Positions 1-9,119 are shown, counted from the first letter of the stretch. The stretch is 64,000 nucleotides of DNA from Brevirhabdus sp. (GCA_024637315.1 JAGXFH010000008.1:1-64000), one strand, 5' to 3'. Numbers and translations: made by a program. Notes: generated by a model from the letters alone, not told the origin.

Positions 1-1
1 C

Positions 2-202
2 ATCGGCGATCAGCCGCGGACAGCCGGGCTGACAAGCCGACTGATGCAGGGCGAAAGCTACAACGCGCTGGCATCGGTGAGCCAGGAGCTGGACGATGTC
101 GAGATCGCCAGTATCAGCGCGGTGCCGATTCCGGCCGCCTTACCGCTGATGCTGGGCGGGCTGTTCGGGCTGGGCATGGTGGCCAGACGCCGAAAGAACT
201 GA
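2..202 (+). CDS. C-terminal end of a VPLPA-CTERM sorted exported protein (5' end outside window)
   Basis: Only the last 66 codons are present, open from the window edge to a TGA at 200-202. The tail reads VPIPAALPLMLGGLFGLGMV followed by ARRRKN: a VPxPA motif, a roughly 15-residue hydrophobic helix and a short basic end. This is the architecture of the VPLPA-CTERM/PEP-CTERM sorting signal, which is recognised and cleaved by an exosortase-type transpeptidase in the inner membrane. The protein is therefore probably a secreted or surface protein, possibly linked to exopolysaccharide. The preceding residues (SYNALASVSQELDDVEIAS) do not let me name a domain. A strong terminator follows directly. 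Confidence 0.75.
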   Translation: MGDQPRTAGLTSRLMQGESYNALASVSQELDDVEIASISAVPIPAALPLMLGGLFGLGMVARRRKN

Positions 203-227
203 GCGGTTTCAGAAATCTGAGCGAAAG

Positions 228-249
228 GGGCGCGGTAGCGCCCTTTTTT
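228..249 (+). terminator. Rho-independent terminator of the VPLPA-CTERM gene
   Basis: Stem GGGCGC (228-233), loop GGTA, stem GCGCCC (238-243), then six T residues (244-249). It lies 25 nt after the stop codon of the upstream gene. Confidence 0.85.
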
Positions 250-337
250 GTTGTTCTGGACGCCAAAGCGCTTCGGGAGAGCATTGAACCGGAGTTGCAT
301 TGCCTCCTGCTGCGCTCGAACACGACTTTCGTTGCTT

Positions 338-363
338 CTTGATTCAAGCATTTCCGGAAATGC
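338..363. repeat. Nested palindromes abutting the 3' end of pyc
   Basis: GCATTTCC (348-355) is followed immediately by its reverse complement GGAAATGC (356-363), ending one base from the pyc stop codon. CTTGA-T-TCAAG (338-348) adjoins it. There is no clean U-tract on the minus strand, so this is a candidate weak terminator or mRNA 3'-end structure rather than a firm terminator. Confidence 0.4.
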
Positions 364-364
364 G

Positions 365-3300
365 CTATTTCAGTTCGATCAGCAAATCCTTGGCGTCGAT
401 CTGGTCGCCGGGCGCAACGTGGAGGCGCTCGACCGTGGCGTCGCGTTCGGCATGCATGCCGGTTTCCATCTTCATCGCCTCGATCGTCAGCAGCAGGTCC
501 CCCTGCTTGATGTTTTGGCCTGCCGTGACGGCCACGGTGGCGACGACGCCAGGCATCGGGGCGCCGATATGGTCGGGATTGCCCGGTTCGGTCTTGGGCC
601 GCGCCGCACGGGTTGACTTGACCTTGCGGTCAGGCACCCTGATCAGGCGGGGTTGGCCGTTCAGTTCGAAAAATACCTTGGCCTCGCCTTCGGCATTGGT
701 TTCGCCGATCGCCTGACAGCGGATTTCCAGCGTCTTGCCGGGGTCGATCTCGGTGCTGATCTGTTCGCCCGGCTCCATGCCGTAGAAGAAGGTGCGTGTA
801 GGCAGGCTGCGAACCGGGCCGTAGATGCGATGGCGGCCCATGTAGTCAAGGAACACCTTGGGATACATCAGGTAGCCGTTCAGGTCTTCGTCATCGACGG
901 TGAAGCCTTCAAGCTGCTGCGACAGCTCCTTGCGAGTCTGGTCCAGATCGACCGCTGGCAGCGCCTTTCCGGGACGATCGGCAAGGGCCTTCTCGCCCTT
1001 CAGAACCTTGGTCTGGATGGCCTTCGGCCAGCCGCCGGGAGGATGGCCAAGGTTCCCCTTCATCATGTCGATCACCGAATCCGGAAATGACACTTCGGTC
1101 TTCGGATTTTCGACATCGGCGCGGCTGAGACCCTGGCTGACCATCATCAGGGCCATGTCGCCCACGACCTTGGAGGTCGGCGTCACCTTGACGATATCGC
1201 CGAACATCTGGTTCACGTCGTGATAGGTCTGCGCGACCTCGTGCCAGCGGTCTTCAAGACCAAGACTTCGGGCCTGTGCCTTGAGGTTGGTGAACTGACC
1301 GCCGGGCATCTCGTGCAGGTAAACCTCGGAGGAGGGGGCCTGCAGGCCGGATTCGAAGGCCGCGTAATGGGCGCGGACCTGTTCCCAGTAATTCGAGATC
1401 TCGCGGATCGCGCCGATATCGAGGCCGGTGGCGCGGTCGGTCTGCGAGAGCGCCTCGACCAGCGTACCAAGGGTGGCCTGAGAGGTGTTGCCCGATAGCG
1501 AATCCATCGCGGCATCGACGGCATCGACGCCGGCATCGGAGGCCGCGAGGATCGTCGCGCAGGCGATGCCCGCCGTGTCATGGGTGTGAAAGTGGATCGG
1601 CAGGCCGATTTCCTCTTTCAGCGCCTTGAACAGCACGCGGGCGGCGGCAGGCTTCAGAAGGCCAGCCATATCCTTGAGTCCCAGAACATGTGCGCCGGCA
1701 GCTTCCAGTTCCTTTGCCATGCCGATGTAGTATTTCAGGTCGTATTTCGAGCGATCCGGGTCAAGCATGTCGCCGGTGTAACAAATCGAGGCCTCCAGAA
1801 CCTTGTCGGCCTCGACCACCGCATCCATTGCGACGCGCATGTTCTCTGCCCAGTTCAGCGGATCGAAGACGCGAAAGATGTCGACGCCAGAACTGGCGGC
1901 CTGTGCCACAAAACTTTGTACCACGTTGTCGGGGTAATTGGTGTAGCCGACGCCGTTCGAGGCGCGCAGCAGCATCTGCGTCATCAGGTTGGGCATCGCC
2001 GCACGCAGGTCGCGCAGGCGTTGCCAAGGACATTCCTGCAGAAAGCGGTAGGCCACGTCGAAGGTCGCGCCGCCCCAGCACTCCACCGAGAAGAGTTCCG
2101 GCAGGTTGGCCGCATAGGCGGGGGCGACGCGGATCATGTCGATCGAGCGCATCCGGGTGGCAAGCAGGCTCTGGTGGCTGTCGCGCATCGTGGTGTCGGT
2201 GATCAGCAGGCGCTCCTGCGCCTTCATCCAGTCCGCGACGCCCTTTGGCCCCTTCGCGTCAAGGATCTGACGGCTGCCCTGCGAAGGGGGCTTTGTGCGC
2301 TGTTTCGGGGCACGGGGCAGTTTCGCCTCGGCAGGGGGCAGGGCGCGGCCCTGGGTTTCAGGATGGCCGTTGATGGTGATGTCGGCGATATAGGTCAGGA
2401 TCTTCGTCGCCCGGTCGCGGCGTTTGCGGAACTGGAACAGGTTCGGTGTCTGGTCGATGAACTTGGTGTGGTATTCGTTGTTCAGGAAGGTCGGGTGCTT
2501 CAGAAGGTTCTCGACGAAGGCAATGTTGGTGCTGACGCCACGGATGCGAAATTCGCGCAGGGCCCGGTCCATCCGGGCGATCGCGGCCTCTGGCGTCTGC
2601 GCCCAGGCGGTGACTTTCTCCAGAAGTGAGTCATAGTAACGGGTGATGACGGCGCCGGAATAGGCAGTGCCGCCGTCCAGCCTGATCCCCATCCCGGTTG
2701 CGCCACGATAGGCGGTGATGCGGCCATAATCGGGGATGAAGTTGTTGGTGGGATCCTCGGTGGTGATCCGGCATTGAATGGCGTGACCGCGGAGTTGGAC
2801 GTCGTATTGGCTGGCAGTGCCGGTGGCCTCCATCAGGCTCTTGCCCTCGGCGATCTTGATCTGCGCCTGCACGATGTCGATGCCGGTGACTTCCTCGGTC
2901 ACGGTATGTTCGACCTGCACGCGGGGGTTCACCTCGATGAAGTAGAAATTGCCGGTTTCCATATCCATCAGAAACTCGATGGTGCCGGCGTTCTCGTAGC
3001 CGACCTGCTCGGCAAGACGCTTGCCGAGGTTGCATATTTCTTCTCGTTGGGCGGGCGAGAGGTAGGGCGCGGGCGCGCGTTCGACGACCTTCTGATTGCG
3101 CCGCTGTACCGAGCAGTCGCGTTCCCACAGGTGGTAGATATTGCCTTGGCTGTCGCCAAGGATCTGCACCTCGACATGGCGGGCCCTGAGGATCATCTTT
3201 TCCAGATAGCCTTCGCCGTTACCGAAGGCGGATTCCGCCTCGCGGCGGCCTTCCTTGACCTTCTCTACCAGTTCCTCTGGCTTCTGGATCGGGCGCATTC

Positions 3301-3808
3301 CGCGCCCGCCGCCGCCCCAACTGGCCTTGAGCATCAAGGGATAGCCGACCTCTTCGGCCTGCTTGGCGACCTTCTTCATGTCATCGCCCAGCACTTCGGT
3401 TGCCGGGATCACCGGAACACCTGCCTTGATCGCGACCTGCCGGGCGCTCGCCTTGTCGCCAAGCGCGCGCATGGTGGCGGCCTTCGGGCCGATGAATGTC
3501 AGACCGTTGGAAGTGCAGGCATCGACGAAATCGGGGTTTTCGGACAACAGGCCATAGCCGGGGTGGATCGCGTCGGCGCCGCAGTCGAGCGCGACGCGGA
3601 TGATCTCTTCGATCGACAGGTAGGCGGCGACCGGGCCCAGCCCCTCGCCGATGCGATACGCCTCGTCCGCCTTGAATCGGTGCAGCGACAGCTTGTCTTC
3701 CTCGGCATAGACGGCGACGGTGCGCTTGCCCAGTTCATTGGCTGCGCGCATGACGCGGATTGCGATCTCTCCACGGTTGGCGATCAGGATCTTCTTGAAC
3801 TCTGGCAT
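365..3808 (-). CDS. pyc: Pyruvate carboxylase
   Basis: This 1147-aa single-chain enzyme matches the usual length of alpha4-type pyruvate carboxylase, which makes oxaloacetate from pyruvate, bicarbonate and ATP (anaplerosis). In order it has a biotin carboxylase domain (about 1-460, beginning KKILIANRGEIAIRVMRA, with the glycine-rich ATP loop GGGGRGM), a carboxyltransferase TIM barrel (about 540-810; TTMRDSHQSLLATRMR, metal-ligand region HFHTHDT), the conserved PYC/OADA allosteric region (to about 1040) and a C-terminal biotinyl domain with AMKME, the biotinylated lysine being Lys1113. The ATG is preceded by an AGGGA ribosome site. It is monocistronic, and the next minus-strand gene upstream ends about 120 nt away. 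Confidence 0.96.
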   Translation of the reverse strand: MPEFKKILIANRGEIAIRVMRAANELGKRTVAVYAEEDKLSLHRFKADEAYRIGEGLGPVAAYLSIEEIIRVALDCGADAIHPGYGLLSENPDFVDACTSNGLTFIGPKAATMRALGDKASARQVAIKAGVPVIPATEVLGDDMKKVAKQAEEVGYPLMLKASWGGGGRGMRPIQKPEELVEKVKEGRREAESAFGNGEGYLEKMILRARHVEVQILGDSQGNIYHLWERDCSVQRRNQKVVERAPAPYLSPAQREEICNLGKRLAEQVGYENAGTIEFLMDMETGNFYFIEVNPRVQVEHTVTEEVTGIDIVQAQIKIAEGKSLMEATGTASQYDVQLRGHAIQCRITTEDPTNNFIPDYGRITAYRGATGMGIRLDGGTAYSGAVITRYYDSLLEKVTAWAQTPEAAIARMDRALREFRIRGVSTNIAFVENLLKHPTFLNNEYHTKFIDQTPNLFQFRKRRDRATKILTYIADITINGHPETQGRALPPAEAKLPRAPKQRTKPPSQGSRQILDAKGPKGVADWMKAQERLLITDTTMRDSHQSLLATRMRSIDMIRVAPAYAANLPELFSVECWGGATFDVAYRFLQECPWQRLRDLRAAMPNLMTQMLLRASNGVGYTNYPDNVVQSFVAQAASSGVDIFRVFDPLNWAENMRVAMDAVVEADKVLEASICYTGDMLDPDRSKYDLKYYIGMAKELEAAGAHVLGLKDMAGLLKPAAARVLFKALKEEIGLPIHFHTHDTAGIACATILAASDAGVDAVDAAMDSLSGNTSQATLGTLVEALSQTDRATGLDIGAIREISNYWEQVRAHYAAFESGLQAPSSEVYLHEMPGGQFTNLKAQARSLGLEDRWHEVAQTYHDVNQMFGDIVKVTPTSKVVGDMALMMVSQGLSRADVENPKTEVSFPDSVIDMMKGNLGHPPGGWPKAIQTKVLKGEKALADRPGKALPAVDLDQTRKELSQQLEGFTVDDEDLNGYLMYPKVFLDYMGRHRIYGPVRSLPTRTFFYGMEPGEQISTEIDPGKTLEIRCQAIGETNAEGEAKVFFELNGQPRLIRVPDRKVKSTRAARPKTEPGNPDHIGAPMPGVVATVAVTAGQNIKQGDLLLTIEAMKMETGMHAERDATVERLHVAPGDQIDAKDLLIELK

Positions 3809-3931
3809 GACGTCCCTTTCCCTGGCTGCGCGGACAGACTAGGTCTTTGCTGCACTGCAGTATAGGGGGGTTGCGACCCGGTTGACGCCGAGTGCGACAG
3901 GCAAGGTAACTGCGCCGCCCACGGGGTGAAC

Positions 3932-5068
3932 TCAGATCAGGTTCTTCCGTGCCTCTGTTGGTCGGGCGATAGCCATCTGGCCCATGTTGCAGAGCATATC
4001 TTCGGTCAGAATATGCACCACGTGGTCGCCACCCTTTTCGCCCAACGTGGCAAGTCCGTAGTGGAACGCCTTGCCCAGCATGACGAAATCCGCGCCAAGC
4101 GCGAGGGCGCGCAAGATGTCGAGACCGCTTTCGATGCCGCTGCAGTAGATCAGCGGATAGTCGGGGCCGGTGACTTCGCGGATCGGTGCGACGCAGTCGA
4201 TGGCGGCGGGGCCGGCCTCGAACTGACGGGCGGCGTGGTTAGAGATCCAGACGGCGTCGACGCCTTCGGTCTGGCAGCGTTTCGCGTCGTCGGGGTTCAG
4301 GATGCCCTTGACGATGAACGGCCCGTCCCACAGATCGCGCAGGCGTTTGAGATAATCCCAATCGGGCGGGACGCGCAACAGGTAGCCGATATGCGCGGTC
4401 GAGGGCAGCGGGCCCTTGTGGGTCGAGTATTTGCCGATAAACGGCATCTTCGGCATACCGTGGCGCAAGGTGCCCATCGCCCAGGCCGGACAGGCGGCGA
4501 TGTGGGCCAGCGTGCGGGGCGTGATCGTAGGCGGATGGGTCAGGCCGCCGCGGGTCTGCCGTTCGCGGCGTGATTGGCTGGGGACATCGACAGTCAGAAC
4601 AAGCGTGTGAAAGCCGCAATTGCGGATCCGGGCAAGCATGTCGTTCAGGATCTCGGGTTCGCCCGGCGGATAAAGCTGGAACCAGCCCTGGCTGCCGATA
4701 TCTTCGCTCAGGTCTTCAGGCGCGCGCGTCGCCATCGTGGACAGGCAGAACGGGATCTGCTGCCGCACGGCGAGGCGGGCGAGCATGGCTTCGGCCCCCG
4801 GCCACATGGCGCCGGACATGCCGACGGGGGCGATGCCGAAGGGCCTGGCATACCGGCGACCGAGAAAAGTCGTTGTCAGGTCATGCGTGACCTTGCCATG
4901 CAGGACGCGCGGCGCCAGCAGCACGTTGTCAAGACCCGTGCGGTTCCGGTGCATGCCCTGTTCGGTTCCGGTGGCGCTGTCGAGATATTCCCACATGAAA
5001 TGCGGAATCCGCCGGCGGGCCTTGCGGCGCAGGTCTGAAATCGCCGGGTATCGGTTGTCGAGATCCAT
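3932..5068 (-). CDS. FMN-dependent alpha-hydroxy-acid oxidase/dehydrogenase, divergent LldD-like
   Basis: The 378-aa protein has the full length and fold signature of the LldD/glycolate oxidase family, which oxidises 2-hydroxy acids such as lactate with FMN. It shows an N-terminal RRIPHFMWEYLDSATGTE segment, the TVDVPSQSRRER loop, the KGI lysine segment and the active-site His278 in SNHAARQFE. Several canonical positions differ: SNHGGRQLD has become SNHAARQFE, and the FMN-phosphate loop (usually D-S-G-I-R-x-G) reads C-S-G-I-E-S-G. It is therefore probably a subfamily with altered substrate or cofactor geometry, and I do not assign lldD. It is transcribed divergently from the helicase gene across 102 bp. 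Confidence 0.8.
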   Translation of the reverse strand: MDLDNRYPAISDLRRKARRRIPHFMWEYLDSATGTEQGMHRNRTGLDNVLLAPRVLHGKVTHDLTTTFLGRRYARPFGIAPVGMSGAMWPGAEAMLARLAVRQQIPFCLSTMATRAPEDLSEDIGSQGWFQLYPPGEPEILNDMLARIRNCGFHTLVLTVDVPSQSRRERQTRGGLTHPPTITPRTLAHIAACPAWAMGTLRHGMPKMPFIGKYSTHKGPLPSTAHIGYLLRVPPDWDYLKRLRDLWDGPFIVKGILNPDDAKRCQTEGVDAVWISNHAARQFEAGPAAIDCVAPIREVTGPDYPLIYCSGIESGLDILRALALGADFVMLGKAFHYGLATLGEKGGDHVVHILTEDMLCNMGQMAIARPTEARKNLI

Positions 5069-5115
5069 GATCTCGCTTCTATGACATTGGCCGGAAAAGG
5101 CAATTGCGATGGGCG

Positions 5116-5130
5116 GAACAGAATGTGAAC
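5116..5130. promoter_or_regulatory. Candidate LexA (SOS) box
   Basis: GAAC (5116-5119), seven bases, GAAC (5127-5130); on the minus strand this reads GTTC-N7-GTTC, the direct-repeat LexA box known from Rhodobacter and other alphaproteobacteria. It lies 41 bp before the start of the UvrD/PcrA helicase gene. Confidence 0.55.
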
Positions 5131-5170
5131 AAGGCTTTTACTTTTACTGCCGGGTGGCTATGGTCCGGGC

Positions 5171-7543
5171 ATGAGCAGTTTCGATGAGAATGAGGCCTTC
5201 GAGGCCGCGGGAAGGCCATCGTTATCGTCCCTGGCCATGTCGGCGCGCGGGACGCCCTATCTCGATGACCTGAACCCCGCGCAGCGCGAGGCGGTCGAGG
5301 CGCTGGACGGGCCGGTGCTGATGCTGGCGGGCGCAGGGACGGGCAAGACCAAGGCGCTGACCACGCGGATCGCTCATCTTCTGAACACCGGCCGCGCACG
5401 GCCGAATGAAATTCTGGCCGTGACCTTCACCAACAAGGCGGCGCGCGAGATGAAGGGCCGGGTCGAGCGGCTGATGGGCCAGACGGTCGAGGGGATGCCG
5501 TGGCTGGGCACCTTCCATGCGATCTGCGTGAAGCTGTTGCGCCGTCATGCCGAACTGGTCGGGCTGAAGACCAATTTCACTATTCTCGATACCGACGATC
5601 AGGTGCGGCTCTTGAAGCAGCTGATCGTGGCGGCGAATATCGACGAAAAACGCTGGCCACCGAGGATGCTGGCCGGGCTGATCGACAACTGGAAGAACCG
5701 CGCCTGGACGCCGGACAAGGTGCCGGTGGCGGACGCAGCGGCGTTCAACAACCGGGGGGTTGAGTTGTATGCGGCGTATCAGGCGCGGCTGAAGGCGCTG
5801 AACGCGGTGGATTTCGGCGACCTGCTGCTGCATGTGGTGACGATCTTCCAGACCCATGCCGACATTCTGGCGCAGTATCAGCGCTGGTTCCGCTATATCC
5901 TGGTGGACGAGTACCAGGATACCAACGTCGCGCAGTATCTCTGGCTGCGACTCTTGGCGGGCGGGCACAAGAACATCTGCTGCGTCGGCGATGACGACCA
6001 GTCGATCTACGGCTGGCGCGGCGCCGAGGTGGGCAACATCCTGCGGTTCGAAAAGGATTTTCCCGGCGCCAAGGTGGTGCGGCTGGAGCAGAATTACCGC
6101 TCGACCCCGCATATCCTGGCCGCGGCCTCCGGCGTGATCGCGGGGAACGCCGACCGGCTGGGCAAGACCCTCTGGACCGAGGCGAATGACGGCGAGAAGG
6201 TCAGGCTGATCGGTCATTGGGACGGTGAGGAAGAGGCGCGCTGGATTGGTGAAGAGATCGAGGCGATGCAGCGAGGCACACGCGGTCTGGCACCGATGGG
6301 GCTGGATTCGATGGCGATTCTTGTCCGCGCCAGCCACCAGATGCGGGCCTTCGAGGATCGGTTCCTGACCATCGGTCTGCCCTACCGGGTGATCGGCGGG
6401 CCGCGGTTCTATGAACGGATGGAGATCCGCGACGCGATGGCGTATTTCCGCGTCGCCGTATCGCCCGATGATGACCTGGGATTCGAGCGCATCATCAACA
6501 CGCCCAAGCGGGGCGTAGGCGACAAGGCCTTGCAGTCGATCCAGCGGGTCGCGCGGGCGAATGGCGTCTCGCTGCTGGACGGCGCGCGGCTTGCGGTTGC
6601 CGCTGGGGAACTCTCTGGCAAGGCCAAGGGCGAAGTGGGTAAGCTTGTGGACAGTTTTGATCGGTGGCGTCGATTGACGCTGAATCCGCAACAATCCCAT
6701 ATCGAACTGGCCGAGCAGATTCTGGAGGAATCGGGCTATACCGAGATGTGGCAGAACGACAAGACGCCGGAAGCGCCGGGGCGGCTGGAGAACCTCAAGG
6801 AGTTGGTCGAGGCGCTGGAACAGTTCGACAATCTGCAAGGCTTTCTGGAGCATGTTGCGCTGATCATGGACAACGAGACCGACGAGGCCGGCGAGAAGGT
6901 TTCGATCATGACGTTGCATGGCGCCAAGGGGCTGGAATTTCCCGCGGTGTTTTTGCCTGGTTGGGAAGATGGCCTGTTTCCGAGCCAGCGCAGCATGGAT
7001 GAAAGCGGTCTCAAGGGGCTCGAGGAAGAGCGGCGGCTGGCTTACGTAGGGATAACCCGGGCCGAGGAGCTTTGCACGATTTCCTTCGCCGCGAACCGGC
7101 GGGTTTACGGGCAATGGCAGTCGGCGCTGCCCAGCCGGTTCATCGACGAATTGCCGGCCGACCACGTCGAAGTGCTGACCCCGCCTGGATTATATGGCGG
7201 CGGCTACGGTGCTGCGGCACCGGGATTTGGCGGTGGCGATATCGAGGAGCGGGCGGCTTCGGCGAATGTGTATAACTCTCCGGGGTGGCGGCGTTTGCAG
7301 GAGCGCAGCCAGATGCGCGGGACGTCCCAGCCCTCGGAGGCGCGCAACATCGTGATCGACATGACTGCGGTCAGTTCATTCACCCAAGGCGACCGGATCT
7401 TCCATCAGAAATTCGGTTATGGCTACGTGATGGCGATCGAGGGCGACAAGCTGGATATCGAGTTCGAGAAGGCCGGGTCAAAGAAGGTCGTGGCCAAGTT
7501 CGTGGTGGCCGCGGGCCGCGACGGCGAGGACGTGCCGTTCTGA
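5171..7543 (+). CDS. ATP-dependent DNA helicase of the UvrD/PcrA (SF1A) family
   Basis: This 790-aa 3'-5' helicase acts in nucleotide-excision and mismatch repair and in clearing proteins from DNA. Visible motifs are the Q-motif region LNPAQREAVE, Walker A AGAGTGKT (53-60), motif Ia TFTNKAAREM, Walker B VDEYQDTN, motif III GDDDQSIYGWRGA, motif IV EQNYRST, motif V TLHGAKGLEF and motif VI YVGITRAEE. The C-terminal part (HQKFGYGYVMAIEGDKLDIEF) is the Tudor-like RNA-polymerase-binding domain typical of PcrA/UvrD. A second possible start is Met23, just before the conserved core. The LexA-box candidate upstream suggests SOS control. Confidence 0.95.
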   Translation: MSSFDENEAFEAAGRPSLSSLAMSARGTPYLDDLNPAQREAVEALDGPVLMLAGAGTGKTKALTTRIAHLLNTGRARPNEILAVTFTNKAAREMKGRVERLMGQTVEGMPWLGTFHAICVKLLRRHAELVGLKTNFTILDTDDQVRLLKQLIVAANIDEKRWPPRMLAGLIDNWKNRAWTPDKVPVADAAAFNNRGVELYAAYQARLKALNAVDFGDLLLHVVTIFQTHADILAQYQRWFRYILVDEYQDTNVAQYLWLRLLAGGHKNICCVGDDDQSIYGWRGAEVGNILRFEKDFPGAKVVRLEQNYRSTPHILAAASGVIAGNADRLGKTLWTEANDGEKVRLIGHWDGEEEARWIGEEIEAMQRGTRGLAPMGLDSMAILVRASHQMRAFEDRFLTIGLPYRVIGGPRFYERMEIRDAMAYFRVAVSPDDDLGFERIINTPKRGVGDKALQSIQRVARANGVSLLDGARLAVAAGELSGKAKGEVGKLVDSFDRWRRLTLNPQQSHIELAEQILEESGYTEMWQNDKTPEAPGRLENLKELVEALEQFDNLQGFLEHVALIMDNETDEAGEKVSIMTLHGAKGLEFPAVFLPGWEDGLFPSQRSMDESGLKGLEEERRLAYVGITRAEELCTISFAANRRVYGQWQSALPSRFIDELPADHVEVLTPPGLYGGGYGAAAPGFGGGDIEERAASANVYNSPGWRRLQERSQMRGTSQPSEARNIVIDMTAVSSFTQGDRIFHQKFGYGYVMAIEGDKLDIEFEKAGSKKVVAKFVVAAGRDGEDVPF

Positions 7544-7611
7544 AGTCGAGTAGACATTTTCCGCCAGATCCCGCGCCAATCGGTTAGGTTGCTTAAAAAG
7601 GGAGGGTCCTG

Positions 7612-8361
7612 ATGAACAAGTCTTCGGAATTTGCGGTGGACGAGGCCGCGCTGCGGGTCGATCTGGCGGCGGCGTTCCGGCTGGCGGTGCATTTCAACTG
7701 GCACGAATCCGTCGGCAACCATTTCAGCGCGGCGGTCAGCGCCGATGGTTCGAAATTTCTGATGAACCCGAAGTGGCGGCATTTCTCGACGATAAAGGCC
7801 AGTGATCTCTTGCTGCTCGATGCCAACGACGACAGCGTGATGTCGGGCCCCGATGCGCCCGATCCGAGCGCCTGGTGCATTCACGGCGCGATTCACCGCG
7901 CGCAGCCGAACGCGCGGGTTCTGCTGCATTGTCATCCGAAATACGCGACGGCTCTGGCGACGCTCAAAGACCCGACGATGTTGCCGATCGACCAGAACAC
8001 GGCGCGGTTCTACGGCAAGGTGGCGGTCGATCTGGGCTTTGGCGGAATTGCCGACAATGCCGAGGAGGGCGCGCGGATCGCACGGTCCTTGGGCAATCAC
8101 TCGGTCATGATGATGGGCAATCACGGGGTGACGACGACGGCGGGCACGGTGGCCGAGGCGTTCGAGAGCCTCTATTTCTTCGAGCGCGCCGCCGAGACCC
8201 AGATGCTGGCCTATGCCAGTGGCCAGCCGCTGAACGTGATGGCGGACGAGATCGCGGAACGCACGGCCGAGGATTGGGTGGCCTATAACGACAGCGCCTT
8301 TGCGCATTTCGAGGCGTTGAAGGGGATGCTGGACCGAACCGATCCAAGTTACCGGGACTGA
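7612..8361 (+). CDS. Class II aldolase/adducin family protein
   Basis: The 249-aa protein has the class II aldolase/adducin fold used by fuculose-1-phosphate and ribulose-5-phosphate aldolases and epimerases and by several decarboxylating enzymes. The zinc-ligand region is visible as HGAIHRAQPNARVLLHCHP, with a third histidine in MGNHGV. The N-terminal phosphate-binding segment reads GNHFSAAV rather than the usual GNISAR, so the substrate is uncertain. A strong ribosome site GGGAGG precedes the ATG. It follows the helicase by 68 nt and precedes a decayed region, so it may be cotranscribed with the helicase or stand alone. Confidence 0.85.
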   Translation: MNKSSEFAVDEAALRVDLAAAFRLAVHFNWHESVGNHFSAAVSADGSKFLMNPKWRHFSTIKASDLLLLDANDDSVMSGPDAPDPSAWCIHGAIHRAQPNARVLLHCHPKYATALATLKDPTMLPIDQNTARFYGKVAVDLGFGGIADNAEEGARIARSLGNHSVMMMGNHGVTTTAGTVAEAFESLYFFERAAETQMLAYASGQPLNVMADEIAERTAEDWVAYNDSAFAHFEALKGMLDRTDPSYRD

Positions 8362-8591
8362 AAGGCGCCGCCTATTTTGGCACGAGGATCAAATCAGCGC
8401 CGAGCAACGCTTCCATGAGAGCCAAGCCAATGCCGACGCCAAGCATCTGTGGGGATAATTCGCGCCTGAAGCCATCAGCAAAAGGTTGTTTGGCTCCGGC
8501 GTGGTCAAGGTCATGAAGGTGACAAGGGCAGAGAGAAGCTCGAGCGAGGTGGGGCGCAACGTCCGCAATATAGTTCAGTTGGTTCAGGCTA
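8362..8591. other. Non-coding or decayed stretch, possible transporter remnant on the minus strand
   Basis: No convincing gene. A minus-strand open stretch (8372-8629) ends with a hydrophobic segment ELSPQMLGVGIGLALMEALL that weakly recalls the last transmembrane helix of EamA/DMT exporters. Such exporters are common partners of Lrp-type regulators, and an Lrp relic lies next door. The assignment is speculative. Confidence 0.2.
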
Positions 8592-9061
8592 ATCGAGAAA
8601 ATCGACAACAAAGGGCCGGATTGGACCAAGTAGGCGCGCGTATTTGCAGGAGCTTTTCCGCGATGGCCGGGTCAGCAATATCGAGTTGGCGGACCGTGTG
8701 GGCCTGTCGACGTCGGCCTGTTTGCGGCGAGTGCAGAACCTGGAGCGGTCGGACGTGATCGGGGCTACAGGGCGGTTCTGAAACCGGCTGCGCTGGGGGT
8801 AGGTCTCTTGGCCTAGGTCGCGGCCGGGCTGTCGGAGCATTCGAAAGCGACGCAGCGGGGTTCGAACGCTCGATCGTCCGTCCAACGGAGGAGCGCGGGT
8901 GTCACAACGTTGCCGGCAGCGTTGAATACCTATCGCGGGTCGAGGCGCGGGATCTGGCGGATTACAGACATTTCCACACCGAAGTGTTGGTCGCCCTGTC
9001 GCAGGTCAAAGGCATCACCTCTTATGTGGTGATGGGGTCGCTGAAGGTCGATCGTGCCTGA
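8592..9061 (+). pseudogene. Lrp/AsnC family transcriptional regulator, disrupted
   Basis: Three reading frames must be joined to recover an Lrp/AsnC protein. The DNA-binding part reads YLQELFRDGRVSNIELADRV then GLSTSACLRRVQNLE, the classic winged HTH. The middle reads GYRAVLKPAALGVGLLA, a TAG (8814-8816), then VAAGLSEHSKATQ. The ligand-binding RAM part reads GSVEYLSRVEARDLADYRHF, then HTEVLVALSQVKGITSYVVM, ending in TGA at 9059-9061. Frame breaks lie near 8635, 8762 and 8860. The family activates or represses amino-acid genes in response to effector binding, but this copy cannot make a full protein. Confidence 0.88.
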
Positions 9062-9119
9062 CGGCACGGCCTCCGGCGGGGATACTTGTGCTGAAAAGAA
9101 ACCAGTGGAAACAAAACGA

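Noticed and set aside
3859-3864. TATACT on the minus strand as the pyc -10 element
   Set aside because: No acceptable -35 lies 16-18 bp upstream; not strong enough to list as a promoter.
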